The notes beneath the pieces were generated by a model. It ran no database searches. It was not told where the DNA came from and was given only the letters and a program-made list of their open reading frames with translations. Below are positions 44,456 through 56,391 of a DNA stretch of 64,000 bases, in pieces; positions within the stretch are counted from its first letter, which is position 1; each line of letters starts with the position of its first letter. A program made the position numbers and the translations under genes. The DNA is taken from contig CM060880.1 in the NCBI GenBank assembly GCA_030762935.1, positions 11,318,501 to 11,382,500 on the forward strand, in the 5' to 3' direction. This DNA is from Hymenopus coronatus. Its lineage: Eukaryota > Arthropoda > Insecta > Mantodea > Hymenopodidae.

Positions 44456-44619
44456 GTAATCTAAAGTAATTCCAATTGAAATATCGTCTCGTTTGTTACG
44501 TATATGGGGTGTAGAAAACAACTTACTGAAGCAAAGTTGCATTTACCAGCTGTTTAAGTTTGGAAACAAAGCAAGTTTCCACGCCTGTCATGACATTCAA
44601 GTTTTTGCCAAGATAAGAC

Positions 44620-45036
44620 ATGCACTGTGACGTCACGATGCAGACGCTGCTGACTTATCGAGTGTGTAAATATGTTGGAAGTTTGCCCGCGAAATTGCCA
44701 AGAACAAAAACAAATGGACAGGAAAATGTTCCCTTAATGTTTTGGGTTCGAGACTCCAAGAAAAACCGTGAGTCTGAAGATGTAGTTATTTTCATGCGAA
44801 GGGTATTACTCTTTAGAGTACTAGTTTTCACGAGTATAGGTTGTTTTGGTATCCTAGCATTCAGATATAAAAGTATACGTCATTTAACTTTGGAACGAAC
44901 TTCGCAGATATGCGCTGTAGCTACATTGTTGCCAAGTTTAATGGCCATCAGTATGAAAGGCGAAATTGAAAAGTTTAAATCGCTAAATGCTGCATTTATA
45001 TTTACAGCTGTAGTATTTTCCACTGCATTTCATTGA
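44620..45036 (+). CDS. Intact intronless ORF, 138 aa, predicted membrane protein, unrecognised
   Basis: The longest intact ORF in the window, in a region where everything else is broken. Two possible starts: 44620 (MHCDVTMQ) or 44638 (MQTLLTYRVCKYVGSLPAKL). The second gives a basic, Ser/Leu-rich, acid-free N-terminus that resembles a mitochondrial presequence and has a better start context after CGTCACG. Hydrophobic segments at about residues 62-82 (VLLFRVLVFTSIGCFGILAF), 97-111 (ICAVATLLPSLMAIS) and 122-138 suggest two or three membrane spans, with short basic loops (RYKSIRH). The protein stops right after the last hydrophobic segment. No AATAAA within 200 bp. It could be an intronless nested gene, a recent retrocopy, or a chance ORF; I do not recognise a family. 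Confidence 0.4.
   Translation: MHCDVTMQTLLTYRVCKYVGSLPAKLPRTKTNGQENVPLMFWVRDSKKNRESEDVVIFMRRVLLFRVLVFTSIGCFGILAFRYKSIRHLTLERTSQICAVATLLPSLMAISMKGEIEKFKSLNAAFIFTAVVFSTAFH
44628..44635 (+). promoter_or_regulatory. CRE-like palindrome TGACGTCA
   Basis: A perfect CREB/ATF half-site pair, ending 2 bases before the second in-frame ATG of the 138-codon ORF. Such sites are common in core promoters of housekeeping genes. No reporter or conservation evidence is available here. Confidence 0.4.
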
Positions 45037-45204
45037 TTCAGCAAACAGTCTAGAGTTGTACAAAAGAGTGCTGTGTGTAGCCTACGTTAATCTTATTTTC
45101 ATAATAGAGGGCAAGTGAGGACATTTATTCCCTAATATTCGCCACGTAACATTTTGTTTTGAATTACTTTTAAGTTAAAACATAAAATCATATTCTATAT
45201 TTAA

Positions 45205-45843
45205 GTTTCGTTTCGTAATCGGCTTACCCTGTTGCCCTCCGTGGTGTAATGGTTACCATGCTAACTTCATACACCCAAAGTCGCGGCTTCAAACGATGGA
45301 TTTTTTCGGGTATAAAAATCCTTAGCATGGCTTCCTTCGGAAGGGAAGTAAAGCCGTTGGTCCCGTGTCGTAGATTTACGGCACGTTAAAGAATCTAAGC
45401 CTGATAAAGAAGTCTCTGAGCAAAATTAAGCGGTCTTTCACGCCCAGTATAGAATGGGACGCTAAGAACCACAGCAGTTAAAGAGCGTCCATAAATAACA
45501 CGCCATTTCCATTTCGACTTACCCTCCCCGTATTTGTAGGACTTACAAGCCAATGCCTAGGAATCTGAAGCCTGTCGGCATGAAAGCACAGAATGGAGAA
45601 CGTGTTAGGAGGGGTCGACCCGTAGCCAGGTATGAACATGAGGAATTGGATGATATGAAATGTAAGCGAAATGGATGATTGGAAAGGTGATAATGGAACA
45701 ATTGGTGGAATGAGTGGAGGGGTAAACCGGAGGACCCGGAGAAAACCCATCCAGACGCCGCTTCGTCCACCACAAATCCCACGTGCGGGCGCTTGGGGTC
45801 GAACCCTGGCCGCCTAGGTGGGAGGCGAGCGGTCTAACCACTC
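45205..45843 (-). repeat. tRNA-derived SINE, family 3, split by a family 1 SINE
   Basis: On the minus strand, head GAGTGGTTAGACCGCTCGCC (A box) and B box AGGGTTCGACCCCAAGC; body GAAGCGGCGTCTGGATGGGT and CTCCACTCATTCCACC; tail GGCTTGTAAG. The tail resumes beyond the insertion as GTAAGCCGATTACGAAACGA, as in the copy at 19222. Confidence 0.85.
45234..45512 (+). repeat. tRNA-derived SINE, family 1, full length, nested
   Basis: GCCCTCCGTGGTGTAATGGT (A box); degenerate B box GCGGCTTCAAACGATGG; body GCTTCCTTCGGAAGGGAAGT; tail TTAAAGAGCGTCCATAAATA. CTTACCCT flanks both sides (45224-45231 and just after 45512), a candidate target duplication. Confidence 0.88.
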
Positions 45844-46176
45844 ACCTTATATATAAGTTAATGTAGTTAAAGTATGCATCTGTGCATTGCGAACTTATCG
45901 CAATTGCTCTGTAATGAAGAAGGGTTTGGGTTTAGTGCTAGTGTGTGTTTATATCGCCCTGTCAGTAAAGTGGGAGTGACGTAAACATCACTTTTTTCCG
46001 TGTAGTAATTTTTTTTCACTTCAGTGTTTTTGATCCATTTCCCGTCCAAGCTCTCACAGTGGAAAGCATTCAATGCTGCGATGTTTTGTTCATTTTACTG
46101 CTCTGAACTGATTTGAATCTCCTAATAATATTTACGAATGCTGACATGCAGTCTGTGTGTATATATCTATATGAAT
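45844..46176. other. Unassigned stretch
   Basis: Nothing recognised. Confidence 0.4.
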
Positions 46177-46785
46177 GTTTACTCTCTCTACCACCTACAC
46201 AGTGCATAGATTGAGAAGGTGTTGCATTCCACCCAAAAAGTTGATACTGAGAGTTCACCGGAAATATTTTGTAGCCACCTGAATAAAAAGAAAAGGCATT
46301 GTTAGAAAAAAACAACCACGCGCGCGCGTGTGTGTGTATATCGTGAACAACATAACTAAAAAAAAAAAATTATATCTTCCAAAGATGCCACACGTAGATT
46401 TTCAAGAAAGCCCAACAAAACTTAACCTTTCCGTGGGATAATATTGCATGTTTTCAAAAACAGCACTAAGGTTAAAACACCACTATTAAAGATATTCAAA
46501 TGACAACTAAATTGTATATCTTTGAATTTGCTGGGAATATCCTATGAAGTCTTCTTCATTCGGAAGGAAATTTGTATGACTAGTAAATGCTAAGCGATAC
46601 ACTACACTATACATGTAGATCTCTTTAAAACATACAGTTTATTCCAAATAAGATTTTTATGCCGAAAGTCATTTCCGAATTCTTCAATATTTTTGTATTG
46701 TCTTTCATTCAAACATCCTTTTTTGTTCAGTTGTTTCTGGCGATTGATGTAAAGGGAATGGAATTTTAAGACCAGTAAAAAATAG
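46177..46785 (+). repeat. Family A repeat, diverged copy
   Basis: TTTACTCTCTCTACCACCTA, AGAAGGTGTTGCATTCCACC, CACACGTAGATTTTCAAGAA, GAATTTGCTGGGAATATCCT; end decayed. Confidence 0.8.
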
Positions 46786-46920
46786 CGTCCAGTTCTTTAA
46801 ACATTTTGTTGTTCTCAAAAATTGTTCTAATGACTTTGATTAAAATACTGAAGTTATTCACAACACAAATGAAATGTATTTTTGAATTTTCTGGGAATAC
46901 CCTCTGAAGATAGCTTTATT
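46786..46920 (+). repeat. Family A repeat, internal segment upstream of a SINE insertion
   Basis: TTGTTGTTCTCAAAAATTGT, GACTTTGATTAAAATACTGA, TTTTCTGGGAATACCCTCTG. The same copy resumes at 47197 with TTTTATTCTG and AAACCGTAAGATATAGATAC. Confidence 0.75.
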
Positions 46921-47196
46921 CCTTTTTTTTTATTTATTTATTGTTTCATTTATATAGCCCCCTTTAACATCTAAGGTCATATCGGGGGCTTTGTACTTGA
47001 AACACTCGTCTGTCGGTTTAAATCATTTTATTTTCCTCACATACACATTCACTCTCACATACATACTTCCAGACTCTGTGGGGGATATGGAATAATTCTG
47101 GTTAAAGAAAAATTCCCCGCCCCGGCCGGGTAATCGAACCCAGGACCTCCGGGTGAAAAGTCAGCTCACTGACCTCTCGACCACGGTGGCAGTCTT
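46921..47196 (-). repeat. tRNA-derived SINE, family 4
   Basis: The minus strand reads TGCCACCGTGGTCGAGAGGT (A box), then CCTGGGTTCGATTACCCGGC (B box), body GGCGGGGAATTTTTCTTTAA and TATCCCCCACAGAGTCTGGA. CTTTATTC/CTTTTATTC flanks it, so it inserted into the family A copy. Confidence 0.88.
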
Positions 47197-47310
47197 TTAT
47201 TCTGTGTGTGGTTTTTTTTGTTTTTTTTTTTTTACTGTGCAAAATGTTTCATAATGGTCAAACCGTAAGATATAGATACTTTTAAAAGATGTTATGTTGT
47301 GTTTCAGTAT
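47197..47310 (+). repeat. Family A repeat, continuation after SINE
   Basis: Resumes the copy interrupted at 46920; similarity fades after GTGTTTCAGTATG. Confidence 0.6.
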
Positions 47311-47828
47311 GTAATGTCTCCCGAGTTTATTCCCATGAATGTATGCAGTTGGTACATAAGGATCGATGTAAACTTAGGTTACCAACACTTATAAGAAAAG
47401 TCTGTGGTCTTCGTTCGGACATGAGTGAATGCTTTTTACACCGTCTTCTGCAGAGTTACCGTAAGTGCTACGACCGCTTAACCAATGTTTGCTCATGCTT
47501 AACTTTAAAAGGTAACGAAAACTGCAAGAATTTAACGTGGCACACATGATATAGGTACCGTAAACATATGGTGGAAGAGAATCAAGTAAAACTTCGTTTC
47601 AACATAAATGATCTAATTCTCTGAGAGGTTATTTCCATAAATGTTTACGATTATAGCCTCAAAACCATGTAGATCCGTCGTCGGTCTCGTCGCTTGAATG
47701 ATTTAAAATTTGTATAATTTTTCGAGCCGTGTTCCTTATTTACTTTTCTATGAATATAATAGTTTATCACAACCTTTGAACTCCTTTTTATTGATTTAAA
47801 AAAGCGGGATCTGAAGTAAGTTCCCCAT
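47311..47828. other. Unassigned stretch
   Basis: Contains part of an 86-codon Cys-rich open frame (47289-47549) whose start lies in family A sequence, so probably chance. Confidence 0.35.
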
Positions 47829-48778
47829 TTTTACTTTCTCTACACGTACTATTACATAGTGTATAGATGCATATTGTAATGCATCCAAAAATCGATACCG
47901 AGATATCCCCGTAAATGCATGTTTTGAGACCCCTGAATAAAACTTTCTTTTTTTAGAAAAATGTCTGTGTGTGTTGGTATTTAAGTTTGATATCTTCCAA
48001 GGATGCGACACGAAGATTTTCAAGAAAATCGACCCATCCCCAACTACCCTGTCTTTACATGGAAAACTTTTCAAAATGTTTGATTTTCTCGAAAAATGAC
48101 TAACGATTTTAATTAAAATGCCGTATATTTAAGATACTTGAATGACAAACGAAACGTATATCTTGGATTTTCTAGGAATAGCCTCTGAAAACCTCTTCAT
48201 TCTGGATGACTTTTGTATAACTGGCAAACCGTAAAAGATATACAAAAACTTACTGCACAAAAAATGTAGATCTCATTAAAACGCACACTTTATGCTATAT
48301 ACTTTTTTCTTTGAGTTAACCGTTTTCGAGATATTCGGGATTATTCGTTTCAATTTTAGCCACTTGAAACTTTTCTTAAACGGGAAGGCATCTTCTCGTT
48401 TCTCGTTTGTTTACTCCTGGAAAGCAAGGAGATTGGAATTTTAGTTGCTTCACATAGCGACAGGCTTTTAAAGGAGCAGACTATCGCTTTAGCCTGTGAA
48501 TTTTCTTTTTCCCTTCTACTTACAAGGAGCTAGTAATAAGTCTAATTCTGCTTATGTTTATCTTGATTAGCATGATGTAGATAATATATTAATCTTTTGA
48601 ATAAAAGGTTTGTTTTTGCCGAAGAGCTAGAGGACATCATATGAATGGACCAAGTATTAAGGACCATTTCTGCTAATGTTTAACTCGATTATCATTAAGT
48701 AGATAGAATAACAATAGTTTATTGTAGAGATGTAGAGAAAGTCATGTGAAGGAACACATCAGATTTTTTTTTTTTTTT
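47829..48778 (+). repeat. Family A repeat, double-tailed subfamily
   Basis: Left end TACTTTCTCTACACGTACTA; the first tail ends AGAGCTAGAGGACATCATAT, a second tail follows and ends TGTGAAGGAACACATCAGAT. Same architecture as 19683-20687. Confidence 0.88.
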
Positions 48779-48859
48779 TGTATTATTTTGACGATTCCAT
48801 TGAACAACATTTTACTTGATATTATTTTCGGTATTTTTATTTTAAATTCCTTCGAACGA

Positions 48860-49000
48860 TGAATGAAGTGGGTGAAGTAATGCCGAATAGAGCCCGGGGT
48901 CCATAGAGCAGAATTTCTCGACATTAGCTTTCTCAGGATAACGGAAAATACAATTATCAGCCTAACCGAGATTCGACCTCTTCAGTGTGGTTTATATACA
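48860..49000. repeat. Low-copy repeat, partner of 4080-4235
   Basis: GAATAGAGCCCGGGGTCCAT, TTCTCAGGATAACGG, CGAGATTCGACCTCTT in the same order as the first copy. Confidence 0.45.
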
Positions 49001-49504
49001 ATATTGGTATGAGAAAATAAAACTTTACAAAGCCTGTTGCTCCCATTGCCAACTCTATTAGGGGAAAATTTTAAAAACTTTGAAAGTTGAAAGGAAATCA
49101 GAAGAGTATGACATTCCAGTCATATCATTGTCTGTTATGTAAGTTTTTCTTGGCAACTTTAGGCATGGCGTGATTAAAATTTGACCAAGCCGTATAAAAA
49201 CATGACGATCTATACAACATGAACATACTTACCCTCCCCCCGCCAGTGTTTACTTTAAGTCCCTTTAATAACTTTGTCGCATCGACGTGCAGTGCGTAGT
49301 TTGCCTTCTAGGTCTCCTCCTTGAGCCATACCATCTTGCTTCGTCATATAGCAACAGAGGCCTTGGTGCTACGCAACTCCTGCTTCTATGCGTGACTGCT
49401 TCCACATGTGCCGGATAGATGGCATTAGAGTTCCGTCCAGTGAACCTATTTTCATTGTCTATGGATGTATGACAGAGCATTCGCTATTGCCATATATTTT
49501 CATG
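49001..49504. other. Unassigned stretch
   Basis: Nothing recognised; a 71-codon minus frame (49265-49480) is GC-richer but without motif. Confidence 0.4.
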
Positions 49505-49690
49505 TTGCCATTGATTTAGACTTAAGGTGGAACTTTGGGTAGTGGTATTAAATATCCACCCAGTATTTACCTTAGTGACCGAGGGTAACCACAAAGAAAC
49601 CCATTCAGATTGGTTGGCCAACGGGATTTGAACGCGGGATCTCCCAGATGTCGGCCACCAACGTTACCGCCTGAGCCAACATGCTCGGTA
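49505..49690 (-). repeat. tRNA-derived SINE, family 6
   Basis: Minus strand GTTGGCTCAGGCGGTAACGT (A box) and CCGCGTTCAAATCCCGTTGG (B box) at tRNA spacing; body CAGTATTTACCTTAGTGACC. Confidence 0.8.
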
Positions 49691-51142
49691 AAATTAAAGT
49701 TCTCACATATTTAACAATGAATTTTAATTTGATTGAAAATGTGGGTAGTATTCCGTTGTCAGTTCGCAAGACACCACGGCATTCTAGAAATGAGAAACCG
49801 AAAGGATTAGATTCGTTCACTACTGTATAATACTGTGACAGGCGTCTCTGGCAGCTTATCTTAGGCAGGACGTAATTTCTGGCCGATGGGCATATGGTTG
49901 TTTGAGAGAGGGAGGGGAGTGTTTTCTAGCTTCGAACTGTCCTAAACCTATATCGGAACGCGGGAAGAATTCGCGTATCCTCTGACCTGGTAGGAATCTT
50001 CTGGAAGGCGACGCTCGGGAATGAAATAGTATTGAAGGAATGAAGGATGGCGCTGTCGGTGTATCCTTAGCGAGTTCTTACAGTGTGCAAGAAGATGCAG
50101 TTGTTTGCTCGAAGAGAATAATAGTCCCAAATTTAAACGTTAGCGGATTGATATGATATGCGCAAGAAAAATAAAACGTGTCCAGAGAAAGAACGGACTA
50201 AACTACATTTTTGTCTCTCTGTAAACATCATGATGGAGAACCTCAGAAGCCTTTTATATCTGTTCGTTACAAACAGTTGAAACGTTAAAATACACCTGAA
50301 ATCAATAAATAGTACTAAAGTTTATTTGGAAAGTACTCTAAAAATTAAATTTGATAAAAAATTTAAAAATACCTATAGTTGCATGCATTATATTGATGTC
50401 GACCAACTTTTCTGAGAAAAGCAAGTAGTTGTACAATGGGTAATCGTATTGACATTTAAGAAAAGGAATAGATATTTTCGTCAATTATAATTGTCATCAG
50501 TTTGATGTATTGCATTTATAATATTGTTTTGAACTAGAAAGCTGTTTATGTTAGAAACTTATTAGTAAGTTGAGAAAATGTAAAGTTGTGATAGAATGCG
50601 ATAGAGCACAGTGGTTGTATGACGTCATTTTTATTAAAATAGGTGAAGGAGCCCTTGACTTATCGGTTGAGCTCTTGAAAACTTGCTGCTGGGTCAGCTG
50701 TAAGGCGAACTTAATTGGATTGGTCTTTTCGCAGTTTTCAGCAAGAAACAAAGGCTCCCCTGCTCTTGAAGTAATTTTTTCGAATTACACAGCGGGAGGA
50801 GGGTGAAGCATTGTTGTTGAGAGCTTTGGGGTCGCCAAGATAGGTATTCTTTGTCAAGGCCTCCTGAGAACCTTTTCTGCCGCTCACGTTTAAATGTTTC
50901 TTTTTAACAGCAGTTTTGTTCCTTGGCAACAAAAGGTATCTACCCTACTTCAGCAAGAGGGCTTATAGATACACACAGAATGGTGTTTTTATAATGTTCC
51001 CAAAGCGACTTGGAGTTCCATAAGCGAGGTAACTAGGCAACATGCTGTCATTTGATTGAAATACAAAACTCTGAATACTTGCATTTTGTTTCAAATGTTC
51101 TAAAATGCTCCAACTAGTTTGCACTGATTCCAGTTTTAAAAA
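49691..51142. other. Unassigned 1.45 kb
   Basis: No recognised gene or repeat; short open frames only. Confidence 0.4.
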
Positions 51143-51955
51143 ACCTGTGTTCCATTCACATCACTTTCTCTACATCTCTGCAATAAATTACTTTTAAAAA
51201 CTTTATTCATCTATTCATTTCATGCTAATCGAGAAAAATTAGCAGAAATCGTCGTATTACTTACTTCCTTGTAAGTAGAAGAGAAATAAGGGAGTACCAT
51301 AGGCTAAAGTGATAGTCAATAGCTGGTTGCTATATGACTGAAGTTCCTTTTTGTGTGAGAAAAGTGTAAGTATTTTATAGCTGAAACTAATAACAAGGGA
51401 TATATAAAAAACGATCAACTCCACGAAAAAAAATGTATACAACATAAATTGTGTGTTTTAACGTGCTCTACATTTTCTGTGTGGTAAGTTTTTGTCCATC
51501 TCTTACGGCTTAGCAGTTATGCAAAATTCCGCAAAATTCATCCAGAATAAAGATGTCTTCAGAGGCTTTTACCAGAAAATTCAAGATATACATTTTGTTT
51601 GTCATGTAAATATTTTAATCCAAATCGTTAGAGCCATTTTTGAGAAAGTCAAAATTTTCTTAAATTCTTCTATGTAAAGGGTAGTTAGGGGTGGGGGGAT
51701 TTTCTTGAAAATCTTCGTGTCGCATCCTTGGAAGATACCAAACTTTAAATACCAAGTTTGGTATTTAACAGTATTTTCGTTTTTGAGTTATGCTATCCAC
51801 AGACACACTCACATGCGCACATACGGACCTTTTTCTAAAAAAATATTCAGGGGAGCCCAAAACATGTATTTCCGGTGACATCACGGTATGGACTTTTTGG
51901 GTGCATTACAATATCTTGTATACACTATGTATATAGTACTGTAGAGAAAGTAAAA
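51143..51955 (-). repeat. Family A repeat, full length
   Basis: From CCTGTGTTCCATTCACATCA to TAGTACTGTAGAGAAAGT; all internal landmarks present, including TACCAAGTTTGGTATTTAAC. Confidence 0.92.
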
Positions 51956-52009
51956 ATTCGTGAGATCAAATTAAGGATTAAAAATGTCCATCTTTAATAT
52001 GTTGAAAGT

Positions 52010-52326
52010 TTCTGCGCCATGGTGCAATGGGCAAGAGCGTGGAATCCGCCGGGTTCGATCCCATCCATGTCAGTGTGGATTTTAAGTCCCGGGTATAAGA
52101 CCGGTTCCCACACAGCATCGTGTGGAAAATGAGAAACTACGATAGCAGCGATCTTGGCCCTGATAGCCAACATTCCGGGTGGGGGATGCCTGATGTTGGC
52201 CATATCACCTCTCCGTATCGGTCGGATGATTGTGCCCCTCTCCCTTGCGTAAATGTGCGTGAGGCAGGCAGTCAGGTTGGTAGCCCCAGGCTCGTAAGGA
52301 CTGTAGCGGCACGGATTTTTTTTTTT
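52010..52326 (+). repeat. tRNA-derived SINE, family 5
   Basis: Head GCGCCATGGTGCAATGGGCA (A box) and CCGCCGGGTTCGATCCCATC (B box); GC-rich body GATGCCTGATGTTGGCCATA; ends in a T-rich tract where the next SINE begins. Confidence 0.82.
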
Positions 52327-52545
52327 TCTTGGTAGTGTTTAACGGCCGCTTTAACTACTTATGGCACCGCAGGCGGTGACACTGATGATGCATGAATGAA
52401 GATGGAGCACCGGTGGATTGCGATGGTGGGGGGAAACCGGAGAACCTGGAGGAAATCCGCCCCAGCTCCGCTTTGTCCACCACAAATCTCGCATGCCGTC
52501 TAGGTGAGAGGCGAGTGATCTAACTCCTCGGCCACGGCGCGGCCT
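52327..52545 (-). repeat. tRNA-derived SINE, family 2L
   Basis: The minus strand ends with head GGCCGCGCCGTGGCCGAGGA (A box region). Body GACAAAGCGGAGCTGGGGCG, CACCGGTGCTCCATCTTCAT, CGCCTGCGGTGCCATAAGTA matches the 28.9 kb copy. It abuts the preceding SINE. Confidence 0.85.
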
Positions 52546-53529
52546 CTCGGCACGGAATGGTGAACGTTTTATTATATTTTGAACATTACTACTGTTTTTC
52601 TCTTTGTGGTTGTTTTTATAAAATTATTTACTTGCATTTAGTAGAATCTTTGCTGTCTACCCTAAATTGCGCTGAAAATGGGTAAAAATAATGTCAAAAA
52701 TCGGGAATGGTAAAAATTAATTGTGATCTTTCTCATTAATAGCAGTGTTTATGCTTTCAAAAATGATTTCTTCCGCAGTTTATGTCTATGTCGGTGCCAT
52801 TGTCCGGTACGTAATTATGCCCTACAAAATGCATATAAAACAATTTTTAAATTGGAAGCACGAACTGTAGCTAGTGTTTTAACAGTTTGTGTGCAATCTT
52901 TCCGATAGCTAAAATTGGTTAAGTTGGAATACTTTCTTTCAACCGCCAATAACAATAATGGAGGTATCGTTGAATTGACACACGAAAACCCCACACCACC
53001 ATTTTCTTTACGTTGTCGTACTATTTGTGGACCCGTGTGTACACGCAGCCAGCTGAAAAGAAAGGAATTGTCCAGTTTTACTCTAGTCAAATGGCTCTGC
53101 CCTAACTTGGGATTTTAATTGTTTCACATTTTTCCCTTGTTCTCTCTCTCTGTTCGCAACGTTTATTGTGTCTCGCCATGCACTTTCTCCGCTGTATTCT
53201 ACCACAAATTTTTCCTTCCTCAGCAATTTTGCGGGAGCTCTAATAATATATTATAGTATATGAGGAAAATTACTTGGGTGTATGTGTGGAAATGAAAATG
53301 AATGTATCGCAGTGCGGGGCTTTTGTTAAAGTGGGGCAGCACAAGTTGGGGTGCTCAGGCAGAATTCTCATAGCAATGCGTGATGGTGCACACGCTTTAT
53401 GACTGTATTACTCACAAACCATCCAACTGCAGCAACACGATTTTGGATTGAAGATTAAAGATTTGACGAAAAGAATGTTTTAGTACTGAAAATTATGACG
53501 TTACATTCACACACTTACCTGAAAACGGT
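52546..53529. other. Unassigned 1 kb
   Basis: No recognised gene; overlapping short frames on both strands near 52815-53118 lack any signature. Confidence 0.4.
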
Positions 53530-54030
53530 TCTTACCTTCTCGTCCAAGTACAATGCGCATAGTAGGTGGAGAAGGCATTGTATTCCATCCAAAAATTCTA
53601 TATTTTCTCAAAAGAACGCGTTTTGAGGACCCGTGAGTCCAAAAAGAGCATTTATTAAAAAAAAAAGGCTAGGTGTGTGAATTCAAAAACAGTTAAATAC
53701 CAAATTTGGTATTTATCCTAATACGTTCCAAGGAAGGGACACGAAGATTTTCAACAAAATCCCCCACTCCAAACTATTCTTAACATGGAATTTTTTTTTT
53801 AAAATTCTGTTTTACTCAAAAATGGCTCTAAGGACTTTAATTAAAATGCCGAATATGGAAGATATTTACATGACAAAATGTATGTCTTCGAGTTTCTGGG
53901 AATAAGCTCTAAAGTCCTCTTCATTCTGGATGAATTTTGCATGACTAGTAAACGTAAGAGATCGACAACAATTTACTACACAAAAATGTAGATCTCGTTA
54001 AAACACAGTTTGTTTTATACATATATAATG

Positions 54031-54083
<53 letters not shown>

Positions 54084-54402
54084 TTTTATGCAGAGTTAAC
54101 CGTTTTCGAGATATTCCTTAAGGTAATTAAACTTTCCCAAACTGGAGGCCATCTTTCGTTTCATCTCTTATTTTTTCCTAGCCGTGCAAAGTGAAAATCG
54201 AATTACAATTATTGTTTCACAGTCACCGACTTTTTAAAAGAGCTCATTTTCGCTATAGCCTAATGTACACTATTACCTTATTTCCCTTCTACTTATAAAG
54301 AACTAATAACACCATTTGTGCTAATGTTTGTCTCGATGTACATAAAGTAGTAGCTTTTTGTAACAATAGTTTATAGAAAAAGCCATGTGAATGGAACACT
54401 CC
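53530..54402 (+). repeat. Family A repeat, full length with AT tract
   Basis: Left end TTACCTTCTCGTCCAAGTAC (diverged), ends AGCCATGTGAATGGAACACT. An AT microsatellite (54033-54080) sits in the same place as the one in the copy at 14584. Confidence 0.85.
54033..54080. repeat. (AT)n microsatellite inside family A
   Basis: About 24 AT units, at the same internal position as 15011-15050. Confidence 0.95.
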
Positions 54403-54439
54403 GGAGGTATTGTTTTATACGGGAGGTTTCAACACGTGT

Positions 54440-54595
54440 ATTTCCAGTGAAATATAGCTTGTGCGACTCCCATTCGATTCCCGTGGACGGCCTTCTTGAC
54501 CCTAGCTTTTTTCGGGCCTTTCCTGGGTTGCCAGACGTATAATGAGAAACTGCATTACATCCCCCGAATTGACTGGCTCTCCAAATCGTTTGCAA
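54440..54595 (+). repeat. Repeat family 2 (SINE-like)
   Basis: CCATTCGATTCCCGTGG is B-box-like; then TTTCCTGGGTTGCCAGACGT and TTACATCCCCCGAATTGACT, matching the order at 26740 and 57005. Confidence 0.5.
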
Positions 54596-54599
54596 CGGG

Positions 54600-56391
54600 A
54601 AGTTATTGTGTAACCTCTAAATTTTCTGTAATTTGTAGTATTAGTAGTTAAAAAGAATGATCTACGTATAAAAGATTATGAGTGATGAACGAATGTATAT
54701 GAAAGTTTATTAGTTTGTTTCCTTAAGGTAAGGTCAAAAGAATTAGGAATACATTATCTCCTGATTTTGTTTAAATTTTGCTTAGAGACGAAAAGGAAAC
54801 AAAAGGAAAGTAGGATAGGAGTGATTTCTTGAATATCACGATGGAGTATCGCGTAAATTTAGAGACTAATTAATCTCTTAAAGAAATACATTTACTTAAG
54901 AAGATTGTGCAAAATTAGTGGACATAATTAACCTGTTAATTATGAAGAATGAAAATGATTTGCAAAGGAAGTGAAGTGAGTAAAAAGAGAATCAAGTGCG
55001 CGTATTAAACACGCCATTGAGAAAAACGTAATCCACCTATAAGTTATACTAATATTCTATGCTATAATTTATGTTATCGATGTGTTCATGAGTGAAATAA
55101 CATCTTATAATTGAATTCTAAAACTTTTATTCAGTAAAAGTTACTCCTCGAACTAATCGCCTCAGAAAGAGTCCGTGCAATTAAATTGAACTTTAAATAT
55201 AGCCAGCTGGCAACAAATACACAAAATATAAACTTTATAACCAGAATTAAAAGCTACTGAAAAGGCATATTGGAAGGGAAAGGAATATTATTGGACGGAA
55301 AAAGTTAAACCATTTCTCAGGTAAACCAACATACGGCTGCTTAGAAACCCTACCACGTACCATTATAATTTCATTCATACTTCAGTCCGTTGATCTCTCA
55401 TCGTTTCGGTGCGGCGTGACAAGGAAAATGTTACTGTAATATTTACTGTCCCCCTTCTCGCTGGCATATAAGGGGGACGTTGCACTCTTGGCTGTCTGTC
55501 CGTCCAACATTTGAGGAGTTTCCATCTGGTAAATGTAGGACCCCGTCATTGCTGTGCCGTCCCTCCGGTTTCGGCCGCCCAGTGCCTCCTCTTATCTCAC
55601 CCCTCCCTCCTGGGGGTGCCCCCTCGAGGGGTATAGTTAAAAAAAACGCATTGGTTCGATGCGGAGTCCCCTCTTCCAATAGGCGGCAGAGAAGGTAAAA
55701 TGCTATATTTGACGGCAGCACGTTAAAATGAACATTAGCACATATCCAATTGAGAATGTCGGGAACATTTTTGTTCCAGTTCTGCACCCTCGTGTGTCAT
55801 AATCCTCATCGAATACTCAAGAGGTGAGCGGCTTCCTTCCGCTAGCTTTTGCTACCACCAGGTAAACCCGACACGCTGAAGCTGTTTCCATGGCAACGGA
55901 ATATTTCTACTGGGTTGCCAGAGCAACGAGATGATCCTAGTGAAACAAGAGAAGGCATCGTCGGATTACTCAAATATTGAAAAGGCATTGCGATGCAACA
56001 CATCCATTATTACGTGAGAATCGATAGTAACGGTATGCTTCGTGTAGCTGCCGCTGGTGTCGCACCGTGCCCTCGAGTGTTAATTAAACTGGCTGCAAGA
56101 TGTTTAAAATATGATTCAAATTGCTTTCCACCCGATAATCTTTAGAGCACATATTAACTTTCGCCAGTAAATTAACTTCTAATTGCAGTGTAGGTATGCG
56201 TTTGACAGTTATTATTAATATTATTATGTGTGATGCTTTAGCATGCCACTTTGGAAAATAGAATTATCGCGTCATTTTAATTAAGTTTTGTGTTGAACTG
56301 GATGTCTCAGGCGGTAACTTCTGATGCCCGGGTTGGATTCTCGTTGGACGGACCATCCTGATCCTCAGATTTTTTTATATTTAATTTATTT
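54600..56391. other. Unassigned 1.8 kb
   Basis: AT-rich to about 55430, then a GC-rich patch (55440-55700) with a 114-codon minus frame but no domain. TTGGTTCGATGCGGAGTCCC in the patch resembles CTGGTTCGGTGTCGAGAACC at 26970, so it may be another family 2 relic. Confidence 0.35.

Noticed and set aside
47289..47549. Cys-rich 86-codon ORF resembling a secreted peptide
   Set aside because: Its first codons lie in a family A copy and no signal peptide or regular Cys spacing is convincing.
55443..55787. 114-codon minus ORF rich in Gly/Pro/Arg
   Set aside because: Located in a short GC-rich patch with frames open on both strands; no motif, possibly a decayed SINE-like repeat.
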